Positions 1-7,541 of a stretch of 13,247 nucleotides of DNA are shown here, one piece after another. The notes below the pieces were generated by a model, which worked only from the letters and a program-made list of their open reading frames with translations, searched no databases and was not told the origin of the DNA. This stretch comes from Flammeovirgaceae bacterium (GTDB lineage: Bacteria; Bacteroidota; Bacteroidia; Cytophagales; Cyclobacteriaceae). The stretch is from assembly GCA_947457025.1 (NCBI GenBank), contig CANGUI010000023.1:1-13247 (forward strand). Reading direction: 5' to 3'. The position numbers and the translations under genes are program-made. Position 1 is the first letter of the stretch. Each line of letters starts with the position of its first letter.

Positions 1-51
1 ACCTCCTCCGTTGCGGGTTTTGGTTTATATACCCAGCGTTTTTCCATGCTT

Positions 52-840
52 TTAATCCACTACATCGAAGTATAATTGGCCGGCTTTACCAGCAATGCCA
101 CCGGTACCGGCGTTTCCTTTCATTCCGCGTCTACCTTCTTTGCCATCCGGAGACATGCCTGGGGCGCCACCCTGGCCGGCGAATCCGCCTCGCCCTGCGC
201 CACCTCCAAAATTCCGCACAATCAGTTTTCGGTTTAGCTGTTCCTGCAGGTTGGAACAACCTTTACATACTACGGTTAGCGTACCACCCTGACCACCATT
301 GCCTCCGGTTGAACCATTGCCCCCTTTGCCTCCATTTCCACCGGCACAGCCGATTGTTCCGTTGCCACCGTCGCCGCCATCACCGCCGTTGCCACCGTCA
401 CCGCCGTTGCCACCATTGAGGGTGATCTCCAGGGTGCCATTCAGGTATACGTTTTTCAGATACAGCGAAAGAATGCGCCCATCAGTACCATGAGAGCCCC
501 CAGTGCCCGACCGCCCCGGACCTCCGTCTGCACAGGGTCCTCCGGGACTAACACCTTTTCGCCCGGGGTTTCCGGGAGTTCCGGTCGCGCCGCGACCGAT
601 GATGCGGCACCCATTGCCGATGGATACATAGGCGGCATGCAGGAAATATTCTTTCTTTTCTTCCGGCAACACCATGACGGAGGAATCTGCCATCATAAGC
701 GTGTCCGTTACAAGAATATCTGTGCCCCGAAGAACATATTCCTGCTTTGCCGCCAGCTCAAGTTTGTCGAGGCGCACTTGCCCCTGAACGCAGAATGCCC
801 AGAGCAAGAGCATCGAACTTCCTATAATTTTTGGATTCAT
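52..840 (-). CDS. Exported glycine-rich GGX-repeat protein
   Basis: The protein has 262 residues and unknown function. Residues 1-20 are a typical signal peptide (Lys at 4, hydrophobic core 5-18), so it should be exported. Residues 21-81 are an ordinary mixed segment. From about 82 to 256 it is dominated by glycine: a collagen-like GxPGxxGxx stretch (82-121), a short beta-like insert (123-142), a dense GGN/GGD block (143-187), a non-repetitive Cys-containing insert (188-211), then a second Gly-rich block (212-254). Cys 78, 103, 165, 192 and 195 could form disulfides outside the cell. I chose the ATG at 840; an upstream in-frame TTG at 855 would add five residues before the signal peptide and is less likely. 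A terminator separates it from the SPOR gene upstream, so it probably has its own promoter. Seen: signal peptide and repeats. Inferred: a surface, adhesive or structural role. No domain family is recognised. Confidence 0.72.
   Translation of the reverse strand: MNPKIIGSSMLLLWAFCVQGQVRLDKLELAAKQEYVLRGTDILVTDTLMMADSSVMVLPEEKKEYFLHAAYVSIGNGCRIIGRGATGTPGNPGRKGVSPGGPCADGGPGRSGTGGSHGTDGRILSLYLKNVYLNGTLEITLNGGNGGDGGNGGDGGDGGNGTIGCAGGNGGKGGNGSTGGNGGQGGTLTVVCKGCSNLQEQLNRKLIVRNFGGGAGRGGFAGQGGAPGMSPDGKEGRRGMKGNAGTGGIAGKAGQLYFDVVD
300..420 (-). repeat. Period-9 coding repeat (GGN/GGD array)
   Basis: This low-complexity stretch inside the glycine-rich gene codes for Gly-Gly-Asn and Gly-Gly-Asp triplets. 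The plus-strand word ccgttgccaccgtc starts at 359 and again at 386, and its first 11 bases recur at 404. These offsets of 27 and 18 bases are multiples of the 9-base unit. Such arrays tend to change length by slippage or recombination, so copy number may vary between strains. Confidence 0.8.
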
Positions 841-881
841 TTTTTTTGCAAGCAAGAGAGCGAAGATAACCCGCAGCCAAC

Positions 882-906
882 AAAAAAACCCGCGCGCAGC
901 AGGTTT
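882..906 (-). terminator. Intrinsic terminator after the SPOR-like gene
   Basis: On the minus strand, AAACCTG (906-900) pairs with CGGGTTT (892-886), a 7-bp stem with one G-T wobble and a 7-base loop. The stem runs into a T tract at 888-882. It lies 24 bases beyond the SPOR gene's stop and 42 bases before the ATG of the glycine-rich gene, so it should separate the two. Confidence 0.7.
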
Positions 907-929
907 AAATGTGTACCAATGAAAAAGCC

Positions 930-1562
930 TTAATTTTTTACTGGCTTGTCGCCCACCACGCCCTCCAACACATCCTTGATGTCCACACGCTGCCCGTCTT
1001 TGTAGGGAACAATCCAGGCATCCTTAACGCCCATGTCTCGAAGATACTTTTTAAAGGTATCCGCTTCCCAGTAGTCGCGGAAAATGCCGATGGTAATTTT
1101 TTGCGGTTCGGAATCTTTACCAACTTCTCCACCAAAGTTTGGGTTGTTGTCAAAGTACTTTGAAAGATCTTTATTCTTGAAGGCTCCAATCTGTACCCGA
1201 AACACCACGCCCTTGGAAAAATCCATCGGGTTTACCGGGGGCGCTGCCTTTAGTTGTTCGAGTTCGGCTCTTGTTGCGCTGAGTTGAGATCGCATGCTAT
1301 TCATCTGGGTTTCAAGCTCACCGATGCGGGTATCCTTGTCGCTGATGGTGGATTGCATCTGCTTGACCTGGGTGTTGAGCTTACCAACTGTATTGTCGGC
1401 CGTTTGTTTCTCTTCTGTTAGTTGCTTCAGGTTGGTGGGGTTTTTGGCATACTCTTTCGCTTTGCGTTTCCACTCTTTTTTTTCCTGTTTGGAAAGCTGC
1501 GCGAATACCAATGTGCCGGAAAAAATGAAAGCCAGGCAGACAAAAAATAGTTTTGTTTTCAT
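930..1562 (-). CDS. Exported coiled-coil protein with SPOR-like C-terminal domain
   Basis: The protein has 210 residues. Residues 1-21 are a clear signal peptide ending VFA before Gln22. Residues 25-50 are very basic and charged, and about 45-105 form a long heptad-type coiled coil (repeated L/T/Q/E spacing, no proline). A short Ala-Pro-Pro linker (107-110) leads to residues 118-200, which look like a SPOR-type fold: VVFRVQIGAFKNK opens the first strand and ITIGIFRDYWEADTFKKYL supplies the second strand and helix. SPOR domains bind denuded septal peptidoglycan glycan strands, so a periplasmic cell-wall or division role is plausible. Proteins of this coiled-coil plus SPOR form are common in Cytophagales and are often labelled Ezrin/radixin/moesin-like because of the coiled coil. 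Upstream, TACCTTTA (plus 1585-1592) is one base off the Bacteroidota -7 box, but no good -33 element is visible. A terminator follows the gene. Confidence 0.8.
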   Translation of the reverse strand: MKTKLFFVCLAFIFSGTLVFAQLSKQEKKEWKRKAKEYAKNPTNLKQLTEEKQTADNTVGKLNTQVKQMQSTISDKDTRIGELETQMNSMRSQLSATRAELEQLKAAPPVNPMDFSKGVVFRVQIGAFKNKDLSKYFDNNPNFGGEVGKDSEPQKITIGIFRDYWEADTFKKYLRDMGVKDAWIVPYKDGQRVDIKDVLEGVVGDKPVKN

Positions 1563-1753
1563 CGATGTCAGGTTATTTAATGGATAAAGGTAGTAAAAAA
1601 TCCGTTTTACCCGGAACGGTATTCGCCGCAGGCTGATTCAGGCAGCGGTTTAGCAGAGGTGTTGGCATATGGAATTATCACGGTTCAGTTTCGCCATTCA
1701 CCCGTTCCGGAGGGGTTGATGAGCGATATACCATTTCGCGATGTTCCGAGACC

Positions 1754-1802
1754 AAAAAAAGGGCTGCCCTTTTTTCGCCATGCAGGCGTGGGGGCAGCCC
1801 TT
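1754..1802 (-). terminator. Intrinsic terminator after the M16 peptidase gene
   Basis: Reading the minus strand, AAGGGCTGCCC (1802-1792) pairs perfectly with GGGCAGCCCTT (1769-1759), followed by a run of seven Ts (1760-1754). The 22-base loop carries its own small stem (CGCC, TGCAT, GGCG). It starts 19 bases beyond the peptidase stop codon. The most convincing terminator in the left half of the window. Confidence 0.88.
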
Positions 1803-1820
1803 CAGCCAGGTTCTAAAAAT

Positions 1821-4610
1821 CTATTTCTTTTCGGCCGCTTTTGCCTTCGCAAAATCACCCGCCTTGATGATGTTCATGCTCTCCGGCTTCAGGTGTTTCC
1901 TCACAGCGGCATTGATCTGTTCGGGTGTAAGTTGCTCCACTTTCTTTTCGAGGGCCTCATCCCAGGAGAGATCCCGTTTGATGAACAGATAGTTGTTCAG
2001 CGAACCTGCCAGGCTACGGTCTTGGGCCCGGGTAACGGTACGGCCTTGCAGCCACCCGGATTTCGCAGCTGTAATTTCCTCGGCAGTGAATCCTTCCTTC
2101 ACCACTTTTTCGATCTCCTCGCGGTATGCCTTTTCGAGTTTCTCCACATTCTCGGGCGCGTAGATGGCAAATGCGAAGAAAGACCCTACCGGGTCGAGGG
2201 CCCCGGCACTGAACTGCGATCCGACCCCGTAGCTGAGGCCATCCTTCTGGCGAATACGGGTAGCCAGCCGCGAGTTCAAGAAGCCTCCTCCGAGCATGTA
2301 ATTCCCGAGCACCAGAGCAGGGTAATCGGGGTTGTCATCGCGGAACTCAAAGTTGTAGGCCGCCACAAAAAAAGCGTTGGCCTTATCCGGAGTTTCGATT
2401 GATTCGTTAACCGTGGGGACGGGCAGGGCGGTGTTGGCAATGCGTGTAAAGGGCTGCGGACTCTTCCAGCTACCAAATATGTCAGCGGCGAGTGTTTTGA
2501 TTTCGTTTGCATCAAAATCTCCTACCACAGCCATGGTGGCGTTGTTTGCGCCATAGAAATCCTGATAGAATTTCTTGGCCTCCTCCACTTTCAACGCTTT
2601 CAATTCGGCCACGTCTTCGTCAAATGTACCCACATAGCGGGGGTCTCCTTTCTTGTAGGGGGAAATGTGGCGCTGGATGCGGTTGAAGGCGATGGCTTGG
2701 GGTTCGCTTCGGTTTGCTTCAATGCCAGCCAGTTCTTCGTTTCTGGCCTTGTCGAATTCATCAGCCGGGAACGCGGGGTCGCGGAGAACTTCGCCCAGCA
2801 GTTTCATCGTCTCCACCAGATTGGGACGTGTTGTGGTGATGGTGATAAAAGCCTGAGATGCGCCGCCCCCGATGAATACATTTGCTTTCAGGCGATCGAA
2901 CTCGTCTTTTATTTGTTGACGGGTACGCTTGCTGGTTCCTTTGTTGAGCATGCTGGCCGCATACTGGCCGGCCTTTGCCCGGCCCTGTAATGATTTCTCA
3001 TCACCGAAGCGGAGTGTGATGGTCGCTTCAACCGACTTTCCCCGGGTTTTTTTCGGAAGTAGCGCCAGCTTCATCCCGTTGGGAAGGTCACTGCGCGTAG
3101 TACGCGCTTCTACATTAGACGGCGAGGGATCGAAGGCCTCGCCTTGTGCGATGGTTTGCGATCCTTTGTAATCCTTCACAAGGGCCTCCACGTCGGGGGT
3201 AGTCGGAATTTCCGCACGCTCCGGCTTTTCGGTAGGCAGGAATAACCCAACGGTGCGGTTGTCAGGCTTCAGATAGGTACTGGCCACGCGCTTGACATCC
3301 AGCACGGACACATTTTTGATGCGATCCCGGTTCAAAAACAACATACGCCAGTCACCCATACCGATGGATTCGGATAGCGAGAGGGCGATACGCTCTGATG
3401 AATTAAACGCCAGTTCAATCTGTTTAAGAATTTCGTTTTTGGCCCGCTCTACTTCCTCTTTAGTAGGTGCTTTAGATGCAGCCTCATCGAGTGTCGCCAG
3501 CATGGCTGCCTTAGCATCCTCAAGAGAGTTTTCTTTCAGCACCTCGGCATAGGTCAGCAACAACCCGGGCTCTTTCCACTCAAAAGAAAACGCCCCCGTG
3601 TTGGTGGCTTTTTTTGTGTCGATCAGCGCCTTGTACAAACGCCCGGAGGGCTCGCTACCCAGGATGTTGGCCATCACTTCAATAGCCGGATAGTCGGGGT
3701 GAGAGCCTGCGGGAATATGGTAGGCTGTCATGGCAACCTGAACATCGCCAACGCGGCGCAGGGTAACGACGCGTTCGCCGTCTTGGGTTGGGTCTGTGGT
3801 ATAGGTCTTTTGAATTTCGCGTTCCGGTTTGGGGATTACTCCGAAATAATTGTTGATCAGATCAAGCGTTTTGGCCTCATCAAACTTACCGGCCACAGTC
3901 AACACGGCGTTATCCGGTTGGTAGTATTTTCTGTAAAATGCCTGAAGCCGGTCAATCGGTACATTCTCAATATCAGCCCGTGAGCCGATTGTTGATTTGC
4001 CGTAGTTGTGCCAGAGATAGGCGGTTGACATAACCCGTTCCATCAACACTCCGAAGGGGTCATTTTCACCAGACTCAAATTCATTGCGCACAACGGTCAT
4101 CTCACTATCCAGGTCTTTTTTGGCAATGAAGGAGTTCACCATCCGGTCAGCTTCAAGGTCTAACGCCCACTTCAGGTTTTCCTCGGTGGCGTTGAAGGTT
4201 TCGAAGTAGTTCGTTCGGTCAACCCAGGTGGTTCCGTTGGGGCGGGCACCGTGTTCGGTTAACTCCTGAGGGATGTTGGGATGCCGGGGTGTTCCTTTAA
4301 AAACGAGGTGTTCGAGCAAGTGTGCCATGCCTGTTTCGCCATAGCTTTCATGCCGCGAACCAACCAGGTAGGTGATGTTCACGGTAATGGTTTGCTTGGA
4401 CGGATCCGGAAACAGGAGCACCCGCAGGCCATTTTGCAATCGGTATTCTGTAATACCCTCTACGGTGGTCACTTTTACCGGCGCCGTAAGCGAGGCCTTT
4501 AGGGCAGGTGTTTCCGGCGAAGACTTTGCGTTTGCTTTCGGCTGCTTTTGAGAAAAGGCCGGGGCCACCAGTAATAGTAAGGCAGCCAAAAAAAGAACCC
4601 TGTACTTCAT
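1821..4610 (-). CDS. Exported two-domain M16 zinc metallopeptidase
   Basis: The protein has 929 residues and an N-terminal signal peptide (about 1-20, hydrophobic run 5-19), so it acts in the periplasm or outer envelope. The first M16 domain (about 45-265) has the inverted zinc motif HLLEH at 97-101, with His97 and His101 as zinc ligands and Glu100 as catalytic base. The third ligand is probably Glu177 in VVRNEFES, about 75 residues downstream as the family requires. A second peptidase-like domain starts near 515 (LPNGMKLALLP) and has ASMLN where the first has HLLEH, so it is the usual inactive partner that closes the clam-shell. The conserved DGLSYGVGS near residues 785-795 belongs to the C-terminal substrate-binding part. 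Length and architecture match bacterial pitrilysin/insulinase-type proteins found in Bacteroidota. Substrates are probably short peptides; the physiological role is unknown. It is flanked by a 206-base gap upstream and its own terminator downstream, so it is likely monocistronic. Confidence 0.93.
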   Translation of the reverse strand: MKYRVLFLAALLLLVAPAFSQKQPKANAKSSPETPALKASLTAPVKVTTVEGITEYRLQNGLRVLLFPDPSKQTITVNITYLVGSRHESYGETGMAHLLEHLVFKGTPRHPNIPQELTEHGARPNGTTWVDRTNYFETFNATEENLKWALDLEADRMVNSFIAKKDLDSEMTVVRNEFESGENDPFGVLMERVMSTAYLWHNYGKSTIGSRADIENVPIDRLQAFYRKYYQPDNAVLTVAGKFDEAKTLDLINNYFGVIPKPEREIQKTYTTDPTQDGERVVTLRRVGDVQVAMTAYHIPAGSHPDYPAIEVMANILGSEPSGRLYKALIDTKKATNTGAFSFEWKEPGLLLTYAEVLKENSLEDAKAAMLATLDEAASKAPTKEEVERAKNEILKQIELAFNSSERIALSLSESIGMGDWRMLFLNRDRIKNVSVLDVKRVASTYLKPDNRTVGLFLPTEKPERAEIPTTPDVEALVKDYKGSQTIAQGEAFDPSPSNVEARTTRSDLPNGMKLALLPKKTRGKSVEATITLRFGDEKSLQGRAKAGQYAASMLNKGTSKRTRQQIKDEFDRLKANVFIGGGASQAFITITTTRPNLVETMKLLGEVLRDPAFPADEFDKARNEELAGIEANRSEPQAIAFNRIQRHISPYKKGDPRYVGTFDEDVAELKALKVEEAKKFYQDFYGANNATMAVVGDFDANEIKTLAADIFGSWKSPQPFTRIANTALPVPTVNESIETPDKANAFFVAAYNFEFRDDNPDYPALVLGNYMLGGGFLNSRLATRIRQKDGLSYGVGSQFSAGALDPVGSFFAFAIYAPENVEKLEKAYREEIEKVVKEGFTAEEITAAKSGWLQGRTVTRAQDRSLAGSLNNYLFIKRDLSWDEALEKKVEQLTPEQINAAVRKHLKPESMNIIKAGDFAKAKAAEKK

Positions 4611-4816
4611 AAAATTTGGTTTTGGTTGAGATCGCTGAAGAAGGCCAACTGAATACTGTTGAAAATGGCTCCCGTTGTCAGTTTCACCGATCGAACTAAT
4701 TTATCCGCGCAGCATGTAGCTACCCGAGCTGCAAGTATACGCGACAAAAGGGAAAAAAGATAGCGCATGTAACCCTGACGGGGTGACAATCAGGCGCTGC
4801 ATAAAACCGGGGGTCG

Positions 4817-5833
4817 CTACCCGACGGCCAGTTCAGTTACCAGTTTTTTTGCTTCCGGAGGCGTTAGACGCGGACCCCACTGCGAGACGACGCGGCTGGA
4901 AGCCAGAGAAGCGAGCTTACCCGCTTCGGCGTAGCTGCGCCCCTGCGTGATGCCAAACAGAAAGGCCCCCGCAAACATGTCTCCCGCTCCATTGGTATCT
5001 ACTGCACGCACCGGGTAGGGCTCAATATCGATAAAGGTATCGCCATCAAAGATCATGGCGCCGTTGGCACCCAGCGTGATGGCAAACCGTTTCGCCACTT
5101 TTTTCAATTGCTCGCGTGCAGCAGTAAGATCCGCAGTGCCGGTGAAGATCATGGCTTCTTCTTCGTTACAAAACAGCAGATCCACACTGGCGCCTACTAC
5201 CTCCTCCATTTGCCGGGAAAAGTATTTCACCATGCTGGCATCCGAAAACGTGAGGGCCACATTAATTTTATTTTTTTCGGCCACTCGTTTGGTTTCGTTC
5301 ATGGCCTCAAGGCCTTTGGGGCTGGCCACGAGATACCCCTCGAGGTATACGTACCGGGAGTGGCGGATGGCGCTTTCATCCAGATGTTCGGGAGCGAGGA
5401 ACGAACTTACCCCAAGGAATGTGTTCATGGTACGCTGCGCGTCGGGAGATGTCATCACAAGGCAGCGTCCGGTGTGGCCCTCGGGGCAACTTTCGTAGGT
5501 CTGGTTGGTTTGCACCCCGTTGCGCGCCAGATCGTGTAAAAAGAACTCGCCTAACTCATCGCGGGCGACAACACAAGAGTAAAAACCGCGGCCGCCAAAC
5601 TGGTTAAGAGCCACCACGGTATTTCCAGCGGAGCCTCCGCCCGACATCTTGCTTCGCCTCATATCGATCGCCTTCATGAGTTGAAGCTGGCGCTTTTCGT
5701 CCACCAGAGTCATCACGCCTTTCTCTACACCGTGAACATCGAAAAAGTCGTGATCCACCTCGGTTACTATATCAACAATAGCGTTACCGATGGCATAGAC
5801 ATCATACTGATTGGAGGCTGACGGAAAAGACAT
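4817..5833 (-). CDS. PfkB-family carbohydrate/nucleoside kinase, adenosine-kinase-like
   Basis: The protein has 338 residues, is cytosolic, and matches the ribokinase/PfkB fold. The glycine-rich substrate-binding motif SGGGSAGNTVVAL lies at 64-76 and the ATP/anion-hole motif DTNGAGDMFAGAFL at 279-292, with Asp285 as the expected catalytic base. The N-terminal DVYAIGNAIVDIV is the usual first strand. Enzymes of this family transfer the gamma-phosphate of ATP to a hydroxymethyl group of a sugar or nucleoside. The overall form (about 330 residues, GNAIVDI start, SPDAQRTMNTFLG segment) resembles the Bacteroidota group annotated as adenosine kinase, but substrate cannot be fixed by eye; ribokinase or fructokinase activity remains possible. 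The start at 5833 places GNAIVDI at residues 16-22, as expected. No obvious Shine-Dalgarno is present. Confidence 0.9.
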   Translation of the reverse strand: MSFPSASNQYDVYAIGNAIVDIVTEVDHDFFDVHGVEKGVMTLVDEKRQLQLMKAIDMRRSKMSGGGSAGNTVVALNQFGGRGFYSCVVARDELGEFFLHDLARNGVQTNQTYESCPEGHTGRCLVMTSPDAQRTMNTFLGVSSFLAPEHLDESAIRHSRYVYLEGYLVASPKGLEAMNETKRVAEKNKINVALTFSDASMVKYFSRQMEEVVGASVDLLFCNEEEAMIFTGTADLTAAREQLKKVAKRFAITLGANGAMIFDGDTFIDIEPYPVRAVDTNGAGDMFAGAFLFGITQGRSYAEAGKLASLASSRVVSQWGPRLTPPEAKKLVTELAVG

Positions 5834-6169
5834 AGACGTAAATCAGCCTGCAAGAACGGAAATTTTTGCTTACGGTTCCTGAGCAGGAAAAGAGTGAATT
5901 TCGTCACCGTTGGTAGCGAAAGATCAACCCGACTGATCATTTTCGAGTAGGGAGTACCGGCATCTTGCACAAAGTGCGGCTCCTTACGGTATTCTCTTTC
6001 GGCAGCTGTTTTACACCGGAGAAGACAGTAAAACGTGCGCATTTGCTTGCTCCATTGCAAAGGATACAGCAAAGCGGCTATGCGAATAGAATTATAGAAG
6101 GGGCGAAATACAACTTAACTCCGGGTTGGAGCACCAGGTGCCAAATGCCTCCTGCTCGCGGATCGTCTT
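5834..6169. other. Non-coding gap between kinase and TerB-like gene
   Basis: These 336 bases hold no gene I can support. A 101-codon minus-strand open frame (5767-6072) crosses the kinase start and has no recognisable composition or motif. A 7-base inverted repeat, gttttac and gtaaaac separated by 13 bases, lies near 6009-6035 but has no T tract. The kinase promoter must lie here or upstream; I could not place a good TTTG/TAnnTTTG pair. Confidence 0.5.
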
Positions 6170-6595
6170 TTAAGAGCCGGGAAGAGGTTTCCGCATGCGA
6201 TCGCTACAGCGGGGAACAGAAATGTCCTCGGGAACATTAATCTTGGCGGCGGCCATCACATCGTCAAAATCGACGTTTGTGGATTTCACCCCGTAGAGCA
6301 GAAAGCGCACTTCGCGTACATGGATAGACGAATCGGCTTCCGCCAGGCGGTAAAGGTGTACGAAAGCGCAGAGTTTTTCACCCTCACTGCATTCATTAAG
6401 ATAGGTGATGCCGTCGCTGTACAGGTCGGCCTCTTTGGTTACCTCTGCTTTGCGAACAAAGGCTGCTACAAGTTCCTCCTTCATGTCTTCCTCCCGCTGA
6501 ATTTGCCTGAGGACCGCGAGTTCTTCGTCCGAAATATGCCCATCGGCACTGACTAGCAGGTGAGCCAAGTGTAGAATTCCTAAGTGGTAGTTCAT
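6170..6595 (-). CDS. TerB-like (tellurite-resistance TerB fold) small protein
   Basis: The protein has 141 residues, no signal peptide and no membrane segment. It shows the two repeated acidic helix-turn units typical of TerB-like domains: AHLLVSADGHISDEELAVL (about 11-29) and LYRLAEADSSIHVREVRFL (81-99). In each, small and acidic residues at the turn could bind a divalent metal. TerB-fold proteins occur in tellurite/stress operons and also as stand-alone cytosolic proteins of unknown role, as seems the case here; no other ter gene is present. I chose the ATG at 6595. An in-frame TTG at 6619 would add eight residues outside the domain. The tail after about 125 is basic and probably disordered. 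A strong hairpin lies about 50 bases upstream of the start. Confidence 0.72.
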   Translation of the reverse strand: MNYHLGILHLAHLLVSADGHISDEELAVLRQIQREEDMKEELVAAFVRKAEVTKEADLYSDGITYLNECSEGEKLCAFVHLYRLAEADSSIHVREVRFLLYGVKSTNVDFDDVMAAAKINVPEDISVPRCSDRMRKPLPGS

Positions 6596-6645
6596 GGCGG
6601 TAGGATAAATGGTGCTCAAAGATGAAAAGCGCCAGGTGGTGGAAC

Positions 6646-6665
6646 AATACCTCGAAAGAGGTATT
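6646..6665. repeat. Perfect 8-bp inverted repeat with 4-base loop
   Basis: The plus strand reads AATACCTC, GAAA, GAGGTATT: a perfect 8-bp stem with a GNRA-type tetraloop (TTTC in the minus-strand transcript). It lies 51-70 bases upstream of the TerB-like start. It could be a 5'-leader hairpin or an operator. There is no T tract on the minus strand, so it is not a standard terminator for that strand. Confidence 0.6.
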
Positions 6666-6840
6666 ATATAAACGGCTCCTCCGGATTGTTGGGCGATGCT
6701 TAGGTTTCTTTGAGTTATTGATTATCAAAGGGTTGTATATCTTATACCTAGCGGCGAGTATGCCCAAAGATGCGATGACGAATGTGCGGCAACCCTCGAG
6801 GTAGCGGATTACCGGGTGAGGGACTGAGTGGGTTTGTTTG
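6666..6840. other. Intergenic sequence without a supported gene
   Basis: This stretch lies between the hairpin and repeat copy A. A 177-codon minus-strand open frame (6396-6929) covers it, but it overlaps the TerB-like gene and the GC-rich repeat and has an arginine/proline-rich, gene-unlike composition. Nothing else is recognisable. Confidence 0.45.
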
Positions 6841-6936
6841 AGCCCGAATGGGCAAGTGTGTTGGGTGGCGAGCCACGAAGGCCCGACCCCGCGCGCGGTG
6901 GTTTTGGCGAGCGGGCAAGGCGGGGGCACCCCCGTA
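6841..6936 (-). repeat. Dispersed GC-rich intergenic repeat, copy A (partial or divergent)
   Basis: Read on the minus strand it opens with a GGGGGTGCCCCC head (6935-6922 region) followed by a GC-rich segment and GGTCGGGCC (6889-6881). Copy B at 11469-11605 has the same order, GGGCGTGCCCCC then GGTCGCGCC, on the same strand. Copy A lacks the clean central hairpin and the CGCTCACGC tail of copy B. It includes a small GCCC/GGGC hairpin near 6843-6852. It sits just beyond the terminator of the small-gene cluster. Confidence 0.5.
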
Positions 6937-6944
6937 TCATTTGT

Positions 6945-6978
6945 AAAAAATAAGGGCGCAGCCCTTCTGGCCGCGCCC
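6945..6978 (-). terminator. Strong intrinsic terminator ending the small-gene cluster
   Basis: On the minus strand GGGCGCGGCC (6978-6969) pairs with GGCTGCGCCC (6963-6954): a 10-bp stem with one G-T wobble and a 5-base loop, followed by TTATTTTTT (6953-6945). It begins 28 bases after the stop of the 72-residue gene, supporting that gene as real and transcribed. Confidence 0.88.
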
Positions 6979-7006
6979 GTTCTGCAGTCGATTCAAACCT
7001 AACCCC

Positions 7007-7225
7007 TTAGGAAGATAACTGCATGAGATCTCCGATCAGATATTTGGTGCGTTTATTCTTCATCTTTTCGTGCAGGCGCCCAAGCGGCACGCGTGATTCG
7101 ATTGGCCCGCCCTGTTGCTTTGTTCCCGTAGCGGGAAGCATTCTGGACGAAACCGAGTTGTACGATATATTTTCATAATTGCCCGCCGGGCGATCTATGG
7201 ATACACTACGCTCTATGACAAACAT
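7007..7225 (-). CDS. Small hypothetical protein, last gene of the small cluster
   Basis: The protein has 72 residues, is not recognised, and has no signal peptide or membrane segment. It starts MFVIERSVSIDRPAG, has a polar middle, and ends in a basic segment (RLHEKMKNKRTKYLIGDLMQ). The same frame stays open back to 7390, but that stretch overlaps the neighbouring 69-residue gene on the same strand, so I chose the ATG at 7225, 22 bases after that gene's stop. The short spacing and the strong terminator just downstream suggest it is the last gene of an operon. Confidence 0.5.
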   Translation of the reverse strand: MFVIERSVSIDRPAGNYENISYNSVSSRMLPATGTKQQGGPIESRVPLGRLHEKMKNKRTKYLIGDLMQLSS

Positions 7226-7247
7226 GACGTAATTGGTTTTGTTTGAA

Positions 7248-7457
7248 TTATTTCTCCCAATGAAAAAGTTTGATGCTCGGTACGTTGAGCAACGCGCGCA
7301 CCTTGCGGGCGTGGGCCATTGCTTCGTCGGCCGAATAGAATATGGCGCACGGTTTGCGCTCGATGCTAAGCGTGCGGTCGCGGTCGACAACCATTACCGG
7401 CACATATTGATTACTTTGAACGTTATCTTCCACCACAATCCACTTCATGGTTTTCAT
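7248..7457 (-). CDS. Small hypothetical protein, middle gene of the small cluster
   Basis: The protein has 69 residues and is not recognised. It has an alternating hydrophobic strand pattern at the start (MKWIVVEDN, YVPVMVVDRD), a segment that looks like another strand (PCAIFYSADEA) and an amphipathic helix (ADEAMAHARKVRALLN), consistent with a small cytosolic alpha/beta domain. Starts at 7457 (MKTMKW) and 7448 (second Met) are both possible; I took the first. Its gap to the 72-residue gene downstream is 22 bases and to the exported-protein gene upstream 84 bases. The latter gap holds a 14-base palindrome. Confidence 0.5.
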   Translation of the reverse strand: MKTMKWIVVEDNVQSNQYVPVMVVDRDRTLSIERKPCAIFYSADEAMAHARKVRALLNVPSIKLFHWEK

Positions 7458-7487
7458 GGCTAAAAAATTGAAAATTGAATGAAGACT

Positions 7488-7501
7488 TTCCCGTACGGGA
7501 A
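7488..7501. repeat. Perfect 14-base palindrome TTCCCGTACGGGAA
   Basis: The two halves TTCCCGT and ACGGGAA are exact reverse complements with no spacer. It lies 31-44 bases upstream of the 69-residue gene, in the gap after the 87-residue gene. Without a loop it suits a dimeric DNA-binding protein better than a terminator. No T tract follows directly on the minus strand. Confidence 0.6.
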
Positions 7502-7541
7502 GCAGAGGGTCGCTTTGAGATGACGACCAGGAAGATCTGCG

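Noticed and set aside
300..420. Apparent tandem array that could suggest a CRISPR or satellite repeat
   Set aside because: The period is 9 bases and keeps the reading frame of a glycine-rich protein; there are no unique spacers.
1659..2402. 247-codon plus-strand open frame
   Set aside because: It lies opposite the 3' part of the M16 peptidase gene and across its terminator; composition and lack of motifs mark it as an antisense shadow.
4607..4789. 60-codon minus-strand frame upstream of the M16 gene
   Set aside because: It overlaps the M16 start by a few bases, is unlike a leader peptide and occupies the expected promoter region.
4745..4800. Small hairpin GTCACCC/GGGTTAC after the kinase gene
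   Set aside because: The stem has a mismatch and the nearest T run is more than 10 bases away, so it is not a convincing terminator.
5767..6072. 101-codon minus-strand open frame overlapping the kinase start
   Set aside because: It overlaps the kinase N-terminus in another frame and has no motif; treated as chance.
6396..6929. 177-codon minus-strand open frame
   Set aside because: It overlaps most of the 5' half of the TerB-like gene in another frame on the same strand and runs through repeat copy A; no domain and low-complexity composition.
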